Shown: positions 7,687 through 16,609 of the stretch, piece by piece
Position numbering within the stretch: position 1 is the first letter of the stretch
Layout: each line of letters starts with the position of its first letter
Virus record (IMG/VR): IMGVR_UViG_3300037395_000031
Coordinates: 1-38,672 of that record
DNA length: 38,672 nucleotides
Source of the DNA: a virus
Strand: one strand, 5' to 3'
Translations under genes and position numbers: made by a program
Notes under the pieces: generated by a model
What the model was told of the DNA's origin: nothing
Seen by the model: only the letters and a program-made list of their open reading frames with translations
The model's database searches: none

Positions 7687-10600
7687 TTATGCCAAGAGTG
7701 ATGATTGATTTAGATCCATGATGATCCCATGTAGTTCTATCTCCCCAAATTGTATTGGGTATCCCGGCGTTGGATCAGTCATCTGGGCTGCATCTAAAGT
7801 AATGGCCAGCTGGACAGTGTCCCCAAGTAGAGAAGTATTGAGTCTATGCCAGATTTGAGCTTGGGACGCCGCTGTGGGACTTTGAATATTTTGTACATAG
7901 TATTTGAAATTGGTTGTGGTTGTTTGAGCTGTGGGAGCTGCTGTAAATGCAATAGTCACTACTCCGGTATTGTAGCTAATCGTTGAGCCGGTAGAATTCC
8001 CCGTGCCAGTGACTGTAAAGCCACCAGAGCCATTATCTGTGAATGTAGCCACAGTGCCAACGGTAATTGTTGTAGTGCCGGGAACAAGTGAAGCAAATTC
8101 TATGCCAAATAGTGAAAAATAATTGAATGTAAAGCTAGTAATTATACCATTGCCAATCGTTCCAAGAGAGATGTTATTGCATGACTGTATGTACAAATCT
8201 GGGCACGTATTGATTGGTGTAGAGTAAACAAGAGAATTATTCTCTGAGTCGGGATCTGGAACTATCGGCGGTTGACTCCATGGGTCATCAGCATCTTGGC
8301 TCAAGTAGATGTAAAGCGTTACTTGACCCTGCGCTGTAGTGGTGAACAGATATTGCTGATTGCCGATGCGGGTTTTGCGGGCGAGATCCCAAGCCATGGG
8401 GAATTGCTTAGTCTGGATGAATGGGATGTAGAGTCTTGTGATCGTTCCACCGCCCACATATGTAAACCCGCTTGACAATAGTGGGTCTAAGAGAAATGTA
8501 TTTGCGGTGACATTGTTGATTTGGAAGATCTTCCCATTGACTTGTGAAGCCACTGTGCCGATAGCCCCATTGATGATGATGTAGTCTCCACTATTCAAAG
8601 AGTGATTTACTGAAGTAACAGTTCCGGTACCGGTGATGTTAGTGATAGCTAGTGACGGTTGCTCAGTCGTACCAACATCGCGAATCATCAAGAATCCCTG
8701 CTGATTACCCCCCAAGACTTTTGGCTGAAGACCGTTGCTAGCTCCGGAGTTCCATGGCTCATTCCAATCTGCCCATGTGGGATAGAAGAGACCGACGGTA
8801 GCCCATGTGAAGTTGGTATTGATCTTGAGTGTGCCATATGTGGTGTAGTTTTCGTAGAATAGTGCCCAGCTATTGTCTCTGTAGTTGTATTGAAGAGTTT
8901 GGTTGGGAAATATCCACGGAATTTGATCTGAGCAATATGTAAAGTACACCCACTCGTTGATAAAGTCGCGGATGGCTGTAAAGCGCTCAGTGCCGTTGTT
9001 GAATAGATTCTGCTCAAATACAGCATCGGGGATAGACAAATCTATACGGGTGGCATCTGTCTGGCTAGTGACGATGAAGCCACGCGAACCTTTGGTCATA
9101 GCTCCCTTGTCGAGAGTGATGGAGCCAAAAGCGTTGCCAGAGCCAAACTCTGAGTTAATGACGAAAAACGAGAATGGGATAATATCGTTACCCGAGTATA
9201 TCAAGCGTGTTTGCTTGTTTGTAAAGCCAACTATCAGCACGTCTTCATTCGATGTAACGGATGTGATATCTTGATCTAAACCAGAACTTATCCAGCCACC
9301 AAACCCAGAAACATCTTCAAAATAAGCACCGGGTACCGCAGTTTGATTAGTGGGAACTAATATTGGTGTTGTAGCTGTGGTAGCTAAAGTCTGTGCATTG
9401 TTGTTAGCATTCTGCGGGAAACTCGCTGTATAATATGGAGTTCCATTTTGGCTATAGACAATCGTATCGTTGAGATATATGGGGACACCCGTAGATGTCT
9501 GCACTACTGGGCCAAAGAATATAAGCCGGTCTTTGAAATTGAAGATAACACGCGCGCCCACGAGATAATATTGAGCGGGTATCAAATCGTTTATCGTATA
9601 TGGCAAATTCGAGAGTGGGGGCATGAAGTTAACCCACCCACGCGTACCATTTAGCACTGGATTGGTGGCACTGCCATTTGTGGGATCTCCATCGTACCAT
9701 CTAAGACAATCTCGAGTAGTAGAGCTTCGATTGGTAAGATACTGGAGTATCCCCGGCACTAATCCAGCGGCGCCAATTGTCGCATTTGGAAAGACTACTG
9801 TATAAGTCGTGCCAGCAACTACTGTGACGTAGCCGGTTTGATAGTTAAGCGTGGGGCCAGACGTTCCAGTGAATTCGTTAGCAAAGACAAAGTCCCCAAC
9901 TACAAGCGGGGAGCCAGTGATAACAAAATTGACGGTAGTGGCACTAACTTGGGTAGCTGAAACTATTGAGCTGGCCGGAGCGAATTGCATGCCGATTGTA
10001 GAGCCCGTAAACGGAACATCGATGCCATTGGTAGTCCAGAGAGCCCCCTGATAGTTGACTGTCCAGAACTGCTGGTAATTGGCTCCATTCCACGTAACTG
10101 GAGTCTCATTGGTTTTAGCTACATATCCGGGATAAATTCCGTTTGGTGGGTTCTTGTAGAAACTAACATCGTAGATAACTGGCGGTTGAGTGGGCGTAGA
10201 GTCGTATGCGTACGTAGTATCGAAGTCTATCAGATTGGGGAAAGCACTCGATGGGTTGTAAAAGTCTTCTATACCCATCACTGGTAGATTTGGATAATAT
10301 ACAAAAACAGCGGTAATATTATCCCCAGCAGCACCAGTGATAGTGACAAAAGTAGAAGCATAATTGATTGTTCCTGTGCCGGCGGGTGTGCCGACTAAAA
10401 TTCCATCTAAGCCGGGATCTGTGTAAATATTATTCGGCATAGTACTTGTATCTGTGATAATCACTGTGCCGGGGATGATCATGCCCGTTGACTGAAGCTG
10501 AAAAGAACTTGTTAGAGTTGTAGTTCCATTGCCAGAACCATCGTTCAATAAAGTCGCTGTGGCATGGCTGCTATATGAAATACTATTCGAATTGAAGTAG

Positions 10601-10764
10601 CGTTGTAATCTACCCCATAGAGACGTACCGCGCTTACGCTTTACACGCCCACGCCACTGATATGCATTGATGAGCACGGGGAAGCTGTCGTTATCGATGT
10701 TGAATGGAGTAACATCGTTTCTTAGTCCCTTAGTGAATGGTCCAACAACGAGCTTTTGTCCCAT
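7687..10764 (-). CDS. Tail nozzle / tail tubular B-like protein
   Basis: A 1025-residue, beta-rich protein. Its opening (VVGPFTKGLRNDVTPFNIDN, then YQWRGRVKRKRG) and its middle (FGSITLDKGAMTKGSRGFIV) match the pattern of podovirus tail nozzle proteins (T7 gp12 / P22 gp10 type), which form the tube end below the adaptor. At about residues 700-770 it holds a small domain, 'ITNITGTGTVTSVNHSLNSG', like the FCCH-type beta domain also seen in the 399-aa protein at 13652. The C-terminal half contains further beta-sandwich-like repeats ending in FTDNGSGGFTVTG. It follows the adaptor and a 205-aa gene in the same operon. The fold assignment rests on pattern memory and synteny. Confidence 0.65.
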   Translation of the reverse strand: MGQKLVVGPFTKGLRNDVTPFNIDNDSFPVLINAYQWRGRVKRKRGTSLWGRLQRYFNSNSISYSSHATATLLNDGSGNGTTTLTSSFQLQSTGMIIPGTVIITDTSTMPNNIYTDPGLDGILVGTPAGTGTINYASTFVTITGAAGDNITAVFVYYPNLPVMGIEDFYNPSSAFPNLIDFDTTYAYDSTPTQPPVIYDVSFYKNPPNGIYPGYVAKTNETPVTWNGANYQQFWTVNYQGALWTTNGIDVPFTGSTIGMQFAPASSIVSATQVSATTVNFVITGSPLVVGDFVFANEFTGTSGPTLNYQTGYVTVVAGTTYTVVFPNATIGAAGLVPGILQYLTNRSSTTRDCLRWYDGDPTNGSATNPVLNGTRGWVNFMPPLSNLPYTINDLIPAQYYLVGARVIFNFKDRLIFFGPVVQTSTGVPIYLNDTIVYSQNGTPYYTASFPQNANNNAQTLATTATTPILVPTNQTAVPGAYFEDVSGFGGWISSGLDQDITSVTSNEDVLIVGFTNKQTRLIYSGNDIIPFSFFVINSEFGSGNAFGSITLDKGAMTKGSRGFIVTSQTDATRIDLSIPDAVFEQNLFNNGTERFTAIRDFINEWVYFTYCSDQIPWIFPNQTLQYNYRDNSWALFYENYTTYGTLKINTNFTWATVGLFYPTWADWNEPWNSGASNGLQPKVLGGNQQGFLMIRDVGTTEQPSLAITNITGTGTVTSVNHSLNSGDYIIINGAIGTVASQVNGKIFQINNVTANTFLLDPLLSSGFTYVGGGTITRLYIPFIQTKQFPMAWDLARKTRIGNQQYLFTTTAQGQVTLYIYLSQDADDPWSQPPIVPDPDSENNSLVYSTPINTCPDLYIQSCNNISLGTIGNGIITSFTFNYFSLFGIEFASLVPGTTTITVGTVATFTDNGSGGFTVTGTGNSTGSTISYNTGVVTIAFTAAPTAQTTTTNFKYYVQNIQSPTAASQAQIWHRLNTSLLGDTVQLAITLDAAQMTDPTPGYPIQFGEIELHGIIMDLNQSSLLA

Positions 10765-10768
10765 TATC

Positions 10769-11386
10769 TCACACTTGTAAAACCATTACTGTAAAGCCAA
10801 TGGCAGAATTAACTCCGGATGGATTGTAGATACCAATGTTAAACTGTGTAGCGCTAACAATAGCTGTAGTAGTGGTAAATGGAGTGTTGGCATACAGACC
10901 CACAAATACACCATAATTGACGCTGTTCACTATGCCCGATGGCATCGTCATCGTGTAAAAGTAAGTCCCCATTCCACCATTTCTTGTAGCAGTCAAATTG
11001 ATAGTGTTTAATGAATTGCCCGCACTATCGAATTGCCCAAAAGCTTTGATTATACTGACTGGAAATGGGCTAATGGGTGTTGTTGCGCTACCACTTTGAT
11101 TAAGATAAAATAGCTCAGCAACAGTTGAAGCACTGGCTGTGTTAAAAGCTCCGGCTGATAGATTATTTGTATACAATACAGATTGTGGATCTGTTTGTGA
11201 GCCTTGCGCTGGAACGTTTTTATTGCTAAAAGTAACTTGCTTATGTTGACCCGTAAATGGCGCTGTATTGAAACCAATATGATCCACATTGATCAAGTTG
11301 GTGATGGCAGTGAAGTTGTTCTCCATAAGCGGTTGATCGCTACTCGGATTGTTGTTAGCTGCTGGGATATTGAACGTAAATGTCAT
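10769..11386 (-). CDS. Virion protein between adaptor and nozzle, 205 aa
   Basis: A 205-residue protein whose start (FNIPAANNNPSSDQPLMENN, then NLINVDHIGFN...GQHKQVTF) matches a short motif common to podovirus structural proteins near the tail. The rest is beta-rich with Thr/Asn. The ATG overlaps the adaptor stop by 4 bp and has GGTGGAG upstream. It may cap the neck or attach fibres. The motif family is familiar to me only as an uncharacterised virion protein. Confidence 0.6.
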   Translation of the reverse strand: MTFTFNIPAANNNPSSDQPLMENNFTAITNLINVDHIGFNTAPFTGQHKQVTFSNKNVPAQGSQTDPQSVLYTNNLSAGAFNTASASTVAELFYLNQSGSATTPISPFPVSIIKAFGQFDSAGNSLNTINLTATRNGGMGTYFYTMTMPSGIVNSVNYGVFVGLYANTPFTTTTAIVSATQFNIGIYNPSGVNSAIGFTVMVLQV

Positions 11387-12588
11387 AATGAGACTCCACC
11401 GCCATAGTTGTTGTTAAATCCAGCTCCCTGCCCAAAACCCTGCGAATAAATAGATTCAGTGCGCGTAGCTGTGAATTGTCTTTGCGAGCGCTTCCACACG
11501 AGCATCTCTTGCTCACGAAACAGCGGCTCATAGAATTGGAATTGCTCGATGTCTCCAGTGTCTGAGAGAAGTTTTCTGGCTGCCCCACGTGCTATATATT
11601 CAGCCATATAGCCGAATGGGATGGCTTGCGCTGTATTCAAGAACGCAGCCGGAGAGAGATAAGCATCGATCTCTACGAGATATTGGATGTCTGGCGGAGA
11701 TCTGAGAGTGAGCATATTATCGTAGTAGAGAACTCCGCGGGGAAGTCCCGATTGATAATAGAAGCACTGAGCATTGATATTATTGCCAGCTGGAACGCTC
11801 TCGTTAAAAGTTACGTAAGCTTCTCCCGTAAAGTAATTTACAATGTTATTTGTGGCTGTATAACCGCCGGGTAGCGGTGCATTGCCATATGGAGCGTTGC
11901 CCGGAGTCATCAGAAGACCGCAGTTAACATTGGTGTCTAAGAAGACACCAGAATCAGCTACAACAATGTTCTGCCCAGCTGCATTTAGCGTGGTGATGAA
12001 GACGGCTGAATCTACGCTTGTGGTGGGTATCGATGGAATTAGCGTTTGCGCATATACACTATCTACAATAGGGGGATCGATGTTATCGTTAGTTGCTATG
12101 ATTCCTTCGATATCGATGTGGCCGCGGAGTAATCCATCGAATGGGGGATTGTTGGGCGGCTGATTGGGTAGTATTGGAAATTTAAGCGTATATGGCCCCG
12201 GCGTATTATTGCCAACACCCACGAGTCCCAAATTCTGGACGATGTTTGGCCAGATATTATAGAACTGCATCTTCTGAGTCTGGAATGGCACTTGGATGCC
12301 ATTGATGTACACTGGAGCGATGAAGCCTTGATAGACTGGGTACATCCCAATGCTTTGAGCGCCCGGCTGTATTTGGACGTCGTAGAGCGGCATGTTGTAC
12401 TTGTCTACGCCGGGAGTCGTTTGGAACTGATATTTGCTCTTGAGATCAAAGAGCTGGATGCGTGCGTCGACGTCCATAATCCAAAAGCGATTTATGTAAT
12501 CGATTAGCAACGCATCCGTAATGACTGCATTAGATGGGCTCTTAACCAATCTGCGTATGTAAGTGATTATATCTTGGAGAAGATTCAA
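11383..12588 (-). CDS. Head-tail adaptor-like protein
   Basis: A 401-residue protein between capsid and nozzle genes. The N-terminal helix pair (IITYIRRLVKSPSNAVITDA, LLIDYINRFW) and C-terminal helices (MAEYIARGAARKLLSDTGDI, FYEPLFREQEMLV, ending RTESIYSQGF) are the pattern of podovirus portal-binding adaptors (P22 gp4 / T7 gp11 type). The middle is a large beta-rich insertion of about 250 residues, which makes it longer than P22 gp4 (about 166 aa). The start is TTG immediately after the preceding stop. It would dock below the portal and receive the nozzle. Confidence 0.65.
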   Translation of the reverse strand: MNLLQDIITYIRRLVKSPSNAVITDALLIDYINRFWIMDVDARIQLFDLKSKYQFQTTPGVDKYNMPLYDVQIQPGAQSIGMYPVYQGFIAPVYINGIQVPFQTQKMQFYNIWPNIVQNLGLVGVGNNTPGPYTLKFPILPNQPPNNPPFDGLLRGHIDIEGIIATNDNIDPPIVDSVYAQTLIPSIPTTSVDSAVFITTLNAAGQNIVVADSGVFLDTNVNCGLLMTPGNAPYGNAPLPGGYTATNNIVNYFTGEAYVTFNESVPAGNNINAQCFYYQSGLPRGVLYYDNMLTLRSPPDIQYLVEIDAYLSPAAFLNTAQAIPFGYMAEYIARGAARKLLSDTGDIEQFQFYEPLFREQEMLVWKRSQRQFTATRTESIYSQGFGQGAGFNNNYGGGVSL

Positions 12589-13131
12589 TTACGCCGCAGC
12601 TCCCATGAATACAGATTTCTTGTTAAAGACTGGCTCAGCTGTAATGCGAGAGACGATATTATCTACAACAAGCGCTCCATACATCGTGCCCGCATGATTG
12701 ACTGCTGTTGGTCGCGATTCGTCCATACGCAGACGGTGATAAGTGCAGTTACGTAGTTGCTCGGCTAGATAGCGTGGCCCCCATACTGGCTTATTAGCTG
12801 GAACTTGCCAGAATTCGGCTCCCTTGCCGCCAAACGGGTGCGTCCAAAGCTCAATTGTCTCTCCGGGACTCTCTTTGTGCTCAGCGATGAATTGGACGTA
12901 TTCTTTCGCAAACTCCCAGTCTTTTTGAAATTCTGAGTTGAATTTCTGGCCATCAGAGATCCAACGAGCCGGCTTCAGATAATGATCATTAGATCTGTCC
13001 AGTTCTTTGGAAGAGAGCTGAGTTTGGGGCTCTACATCAAGACGGGGAGCTTCGTTCATACGATCTAGTGTTAAATTTTTTACTTGGTTCTCGAACTCGT
13101 CGAGTTGCTTGGCTGCTTCTTTTGTTTTCAT
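12589..13131 (-). CDS. Hypothetical protein in capsid-tail operon, 180 aa
   Basis: A 180-residue charged protein. The first 50 residues are helical and polar (KEAAKQLDEFENQVKNLTLD). A conserved-looking core follows (WTHPFGGKGAEFWQVP, WGPRYLAEQLRNCTYHRLRM) and a C-terminal hydrophobic segment (MYGALVVDNIVSRI). A strong AGGAG site lies 5 nt before the ATG. I do not recognise the family. Its place between capsid-associated and adaptor genes suggests a virion or head-completion role. Confidence 0.6.
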   Translation of the reverse strand: MKTKEAAKQLDEFENQVKNLTLDRMNEAPRLDVEPQTQLSSKELDRSNDHYLKPARWISDGQKFNSEFQKDWEFAKEYVQFIAEHKESPGETIELWTHPFGGKGAEFWQVPANKPVWGPRYLAEQLRNCTYHRLRMDESRPTAVNHAGTMYGALVVDNIVSRITAEPVFNKKSVFMGAAA

Positions 13132-13139
13132 TTAGACTC

Positions 13140-13562
13140 CTATAGTGCTAATGCGGGTGAAATGTTGATAAAACTTCCGGGGATATACGTTTGCTCTGTA
13201 GACGGCTTCATGTTGGTTGCCCCGCTATTGATGTCACCGATGGCCATAATCTGTGGTTGAGTGGTAGCTGGCGAACTAACGAATGGATCGTAACTGTTTG
13301 AGTTTATAGTGATTACGACTTGAGTGGGTGACGGGATTGAGTACACATATGCTATTTGCTCATTGAGTTGACGTATGCCGAATGTGGGGGGAATAACTAG
13401 TCTAACTTGCTGGCCAACAACGTAGTTATGGTTGACTGTGGTCGTCACTGTAGTCATCCATCCACGAGTGATAGCGCTGATGAAGAATTGGCTTGGCTCA
13501 TACCATTGCGGCTCAATGGGCACATTCTGATACGCTGGTATTGGATAAGATATGACGCTCAT
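13140..13562 (-). CDS. Virion protein sharing a domain with the 399-aa protein
   Basis: A 140-residue beta-rich protein. Residues 35-95 (TTVTTTVNHNYVVGQQVRLV, then IPPTFGIRQLN, then VYSIPSPTQVVITINS) align by eye with a segment of the upstream 399-aa protein (TTVATTMYHNFEVGQEIAFR, IPPLWGVTQLN, YVSSVTDNWTFVCTIN). The two genes are neighbours, so this looks like duplication of one structural domain. The likely location is the virion surface or head-tail region. The upstream spacer holds a terminator and an AT-rich motif, so it probably has its own promoter. Confidence 0.6.
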   Translation of the reverse strand: MSVISYPIPAYQNVPIEPQWYEPSQFFISAITRGWMTTVTTTVNHNYVVGQQVRLVIPPTFGIRQLNEQIAYVYSIPSPTQVVITINSNSYDPFVSSPATTQPQIMAIGDINSGATNMKPSTEQTYIPGSFINISPALAL

Positions 13563-13579
13563 GAGCCCATACTATCAAT

Positions 13580-13591
13580 TAAAATATTTAA
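13580..13591 (-). promoter_or_regulatory. AT-rich 12-mer shared by late-gene leaders
   Basis: TAAAATATTTAA (plus-strand reading) lies 18 bp upstream of the 13562 start. The identical 12-mer is found at 18490-18501 upstream of the scaffold gene. Related near-palindromic TTAAA..TTTAA runs precede the portal gene (22678-22694) and the 7065 gene. It is a candidate late-promoter element. Confidence 0.35.
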
Positions 13592-13601
13592 TTTACAGAA
13601 A

Positions 13602-13625
13602 GTAAAACGGGGGCCGAAGCCCCCG
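13602..13625 (-). terminator. Intrinsic terminator after the 399-aa gene
   Basis: On the minus strand CGGGGGC, TTCG loop, GCCCCCG is followed by TTTTAC. It lies 27 bp past the stop of the 13652-14851 gene and upstream of the next gene, so it should end or attenuate the capsid transcript. Confidence 0.75.
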
Positions 13626-13651
13626 TATCCAATAGAATCAAAGATCACAAA

Positions 13652-14851
13652 TTATGGAGACGCAAAGTCATGGAGATATGCGTGCCATAAGACCTCTGCG
13701 CCCGAAGTTACGATCGTTCCGGTTCCCGCTTGTTCTTGCGGTGTACCATTACCGATAATAAATCCTTGCGAAGTGTTGTTTGTGAATGCGCCACGAATCG
13801 CAGGACCGTTAATTGACGGTACACGGTTCGTAGATGTGGGGTAAAATGGTGGCGGATACAAGATTGTTGTTCCATTGAGACCATATATTTGCCCACCAGT
13901 GTTTACATCGCCAACAGACAACGTTTGCGGGTAAGTCAAGCCAGATAGTGTGGCTGCCGTCATCGTAAAGTTGTTAGTATACGCTGTAAATGCTGTTGAA
14001 TTGATTGTGCAAACGAATGTCCAGTTATCAGTGACCGATGAGACATACCCATAGATCGGCTGACCGGGGATCAATACGTTTGGCAACGAGTTTAACTGTG
14101 TCACTCCCCAGAGTGGTGGAATTCGGAACGCAATCTCTTGTCCAACTTCGAAGTTGTGATACATCGTAGTAGCGACAGTAGTTGTGTTTCCAAGTGTAAC
14201 AAATGAAACAACGTTATCTTCCGGTAGATACAAGAACGGATACAATACTTTCTTAACGAGTGCTCCGGCTGGAGAGCCCGAAATGGCTGTATAGTTAGAT
14301 CCGCTTGAATCCCATTTGATTGTAAATGTTGTGGAAGATCCAACAGCAGTGATAGTGAATGGAACTCCATTCAATAACTGCATGTTGTTTGTGGTGCTAA
14401 GAGCTATCCCCTGCATAATCACTGTATCGCCAACGTTATAACCATGAGCAGAAACTGTAGTAACTACTGCTGGGTTAGCTTTGGTAATACCAGAGATTTG
14501 CTGAGTAGCTCCGTATTGGAGAGCTATTCCCCCACTGAATGCACTAATACCGGCTGCGGGAGCTGTACCACCCGTAACCCCATTTGTGTAGACAGTGTCA
14601 TATATAACAGCTGGAGTAGCGTTATATACTTCTACCATCGTTTGAGAAGCGGATTTCCCAGATGGTGTGTATGGAGGAATGTTGTTGTCCCAATATGCTC
14701 TTAAAATATTACCAGCTAGAGCAGCTGAGCCAATATTTGTAAGATTCCATACTTCGACATAATCGGGAGTGAATGGAAGTGTTACCACAGCACTGGTTTG
14801 GCCAGTTGCAGCTGTAAAGCTTCCCTTTGCTAGTCTTGAATATTCTGCCAT
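13652..14851 (-). CDS. Capsid-associated virion protein with FCCH-like domain
   Basis: A 399-residue, beta-rich Thr/Gly/Asn protein encoded directly after the major capsid gene (4 bp apart). Residues 121-180 (GITKANPAVVTTVSAHGYNV, GDTVIMQGI, LNGVPFTITAV) fit the small beta-barrel often annotated as ubiquitin-activating-enzyme E1 FCCH-like in phage virion proteins. Residues 225-290 are the domain shared with the 140-aa neighbour. The N-terminus (GQTSAVVTLPFTPDYVEVWN) is typical of decoration or structural proteins. Likely head decoration or a structural accessory. A GGGGG site lies upstream of the ATG. Confidence 0.6.
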   Translation of the reverse strand: MAEYSRLAKGSFTAATGQTSAVVTLPFTPDYVEVWNLTNIGSAALAGNILRAYWDNNIPPYTPSGKSASQTMVEVYNATPAVIYDTVYTNGVTGGTAPAAGISAFSGGIALQYGATQQISGITKANPAVVTTVSAHGYNVGDTVIMQGIALSTTNNMQLLNGVPFTITAVGSSTTFTIKWDSSGSNYTAISGSPAGALVKKVLYPFLYLPEDNVVSFVTLGNTTTVATTMYHNFEVGQEIAFRIPPLWGVTQLNSLPNVLIPGQPIYGYVSSVTDNWTFVCTINSTAFTAYTNNFTMTAATLSGLTYPQTLSVGDVNTGGQIYGLNGTTILYPPPFYPTSTNRVPSINGPAIRGAFTNNTSQGFIIGNGTPQEQAGTGTIVTSGAEVLWHAYLHDFASP

Positions 14852-14855
14852 AATC

Positions 14856-15455
14856 TTATACCCCCAAGCTAAATAGACGAGTTGATAATAGATTGCGAAT
14901 AGCAGTATCCTGCGTAATCGCTTGTGCTTGAGCGAACTTAACAGCTAGTGTCGCGTTCTGAGCAAGCATGCCAGAATAGTATGGATCGCGATAAATCAAG
15001 TTCATCGAGTATCCATCTTGGTTGATGTGTGTGACAGCTTGTTTACCAACAACTGTGTTGTAATAAACGTCGCTGCCCTTTGCGCTAGTTCCACGAGCTA
15101 CTGGAGCTTCAGAACTTGTCAGAATACGAATGTTGTATACCGAGCCATATTCTGATGGTAGAGCGCTGGCATTGGTTGGATAGTTCCAGTTAGATATGAA
15201 ACCAGAACCACTTAAGCCATCGAAATCAGACTGTAGCTCAGTAGAGCTCAACATAAAGTATGCTGAACGTATTGGGCCGGTGCCGAATCGATCCATACCT
15301 TCGATACCGCTCATGAATTTATAAGCGTTATTTGTATCGAGAGTTGTAGCCACTAAGCTAAAGTCAGTGACGCCCAAGTTCGTTGGGTTATCGCCATTGC
15401 TTCCGCCACCAGCATTGATCTGCGAAGCCGCAGACACGATGTAATCTCTTAGGAT
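14856..15455 (-). CDS. Major capsid protein, exon 2 (N4-gp56 family)
   Basis: C-terminal about 199 residues of the major capsid protein. Hallmarks of the N4-gp56 family are visible: NAGGGSNGDNPTNLG, 'IEGMDRFGTGPIRSAYFMLS', YPTNASALPSEYGSV and QDGYSMNLIYRDPYYSGMLA. The reading frame has no good start of its own (a GTG at 15437 lies inside the conserved helix), which is why I treat it as an exon. The family pattern as I remember it (TEDQLTRDMLAATAS...GGTNGDNP) aligns without gaps if exon 1 ends in AEDL and exon 2 begins ILRDYIVSAAS. That puts the 3' splice site after a G at 15456. The spliced protein would be about 322 aa, a normal length for this family. Confidence 0.8.
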   Translation of the reverse strand: MLRDYIVSAASQINAGGGSNGDNPTNLGVTDFSLVATTLDTNNAYKFMSGIEGMDRFGTGPIRSAYFMLSSTELQSDFDGLSGSGFISNWNYPTNASALPSEYGSVYNIRILTSSEAPVARGTSAKGSDVYYNTVVGKQAVTHINQDGYSMNLIYRDPYYSGMLAQNATLAVKFAQAQAITQDTAIRNLLSTRLFSLGV

Positions 15456-16609
15456 CTTTTCTGTTACTTTTTGTGACCAAATTTTAATTTGGCGGAGAAA
15501 GTTCTTCGACTCTCTCTCTCGGATTTCATGTATAGTCCGAGTTCAGACTGTTGCATACGCTTTCGCGTCCATCTCGCTCAGTCGTTCACGCTGCAATTAC
15601 GCTTGCGCCTCGTCACCCCATCGGGCTTCCGAGTCAATCAGAGACGGTTTATAGATCTCACCACTATTTAACTGCTTTAATCTTTGATAGCTATTTTCTC
15701 TAAATTCAAGTTCATCAACGGGAATCCCATTTTGCTTATGATTAATACGAGTATAATTTAAGCAAAAATTTCTCAATTCTTTCGCTGATTCAACTTTAAA
15801 CTTAAGATAAGGAATGATTCTATTTATGGTATCGATGCATTCATCGATTTTCCCAATGGCCATTTTATAAACAAACCCGCGTTGAGTTGTTTTTGCTTTT
15901 GGAAAACAAACCGACCCATAACACATATTTTTTCTTATATGATTCATAGTTGGGAAACTAGCCATACACAATTGGATAACTGGATTATATTTATAAGATA
16001 TACATCCCCATGAAGGTTTATTTTTTCTTATAGAAAATGATCCTTCAGTATCCAGAATACCGGCAAAATATGACCAGAAGATCTCTGATTCTGTATTTTT
16101 TTTCGCCTGTTTCACAATTGAATCGCTATTTACAAGACATGAATTATTGAGCGATTGCATTTTCAAATGCATATTCATAGTTTCTTTGCATTCAATTATA
16201 AAATTCAATAGATGCTTGGCTTGATCTTTTTTCAATATTAAATATGGATAGAGAGAGTCAATCACTGATTTACAAGATTCTCGACCACGTACACACCATA
16301 CATATTGGATCTTCTTGCTATGACTTTGACGGCTTTTTATTTTTTTGCTTCCGCCAAAAGTGTCATGCAATAGATCGATCATGCCTTTAAATACATTGCT
16401 TAACTGAATACATGGGTAATATTTAGCGCCAGCAGCTCGATTCTCTTTGATTATCGAGATACTTCCATCGCCATCTATTAGACCCGCTATATATGCCATT
16501 AAATTTCCCTTATCTTCCATGTGAGTCTCCGTTTTATAGAGCAACTATACCACATGGTCGAATTGACTACCAAATGCTATTTTCAAGCAGCCAAAAGATA
16601 TTCTTCTTT
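15456..16609 (-). ncRNA. Group I intron in the major capsid gene
   Basis: About 1154 bp separates the two halves of the capsid coding sequence. The predicted 5' exon ends in U and the intron ends in G, as in group I introns. Core elements near the 3' end on the minus strand: ACGACUGAG (P7 5', 15579-15583 core) pairing with CAGUC (15546-15550); a P8 hairpin ACGC-GAAA-GCGU (15557-15568); a 6-bp P9 hairpin CUCGGA/UCCGAG (15518-15541); and a further hairpin CCAAAU-UAAA-AUUUGG (15477-15492). The 5' part (16521-16609) can form a P1-like pairing around GCCGAAGAU...AUCUU but I could not confirm the U.G wobble. The intron carries a LAGLIDADG endonuclease gene. Boundaries rest on protein alignment from memory. 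Confidence 0.75.
15597..16520 (-). CDS. LAGLIDADG homing endonuclease, intron-encoded
   Basis: A 307-residue protein with two LAGLIDADG motifs: YIAGLIDGDG (residues 10-19) and YFAGILDTEG (151-160). The acidic catalytic positions are D18 and E159. Spacing and length fit a single-chain, two-domain endonuclease acting as a monomer on a long asymmetric site. Substrate-binding beta strands follow each motif (for example YYPCIQLSNV; NPVIQLCMAS). It should cut intronless copies of the capsid gene and so spread the intron. The ATG at 16520 has GGAGA 8 nt upstream; the alternative upstream ATG adds 8 residues without a better site. Its A-rich codon use differs from the flanking virion genes, in line with an independent origin. 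Its last codons run close to the P7 core. Confidence 0.88.
   Translation of the reverse strand: MEDKGNLMAYIAGLIDGDGSISIIKENRAAGAKYYPCIQLSNVFKGMIDLLHDTFGGSKKIKSRQSHSKKIQYVWCVRGRESCKSVIDSLYPYLILKKDQAKHLLNFIIECKETMNMHLKMQSLNNSCLVNSDSIVKQAKKNTESEIFWSYFAGILDTEGSFSIRKNKPSWGCISYKYNPVIQLCMASFPTMNHIRKNMCYGSVCFPKAKTTQRGFVYKMAIGKIDECIDTINRIIPYLKFKVESAKELRNFCLNYTRINHKQNGIPVDELEFRENSYQRLKQLNSGEIYKPSLIDSEARWGDEAQA

Noticed and set aside
14856-15437. Exon 2 as an independent gene starting at GTG 15437
   Set aside because: The GTG lies inside a conserved capsid helix, has no ribosome site, and the conserved sequence continues upstream.
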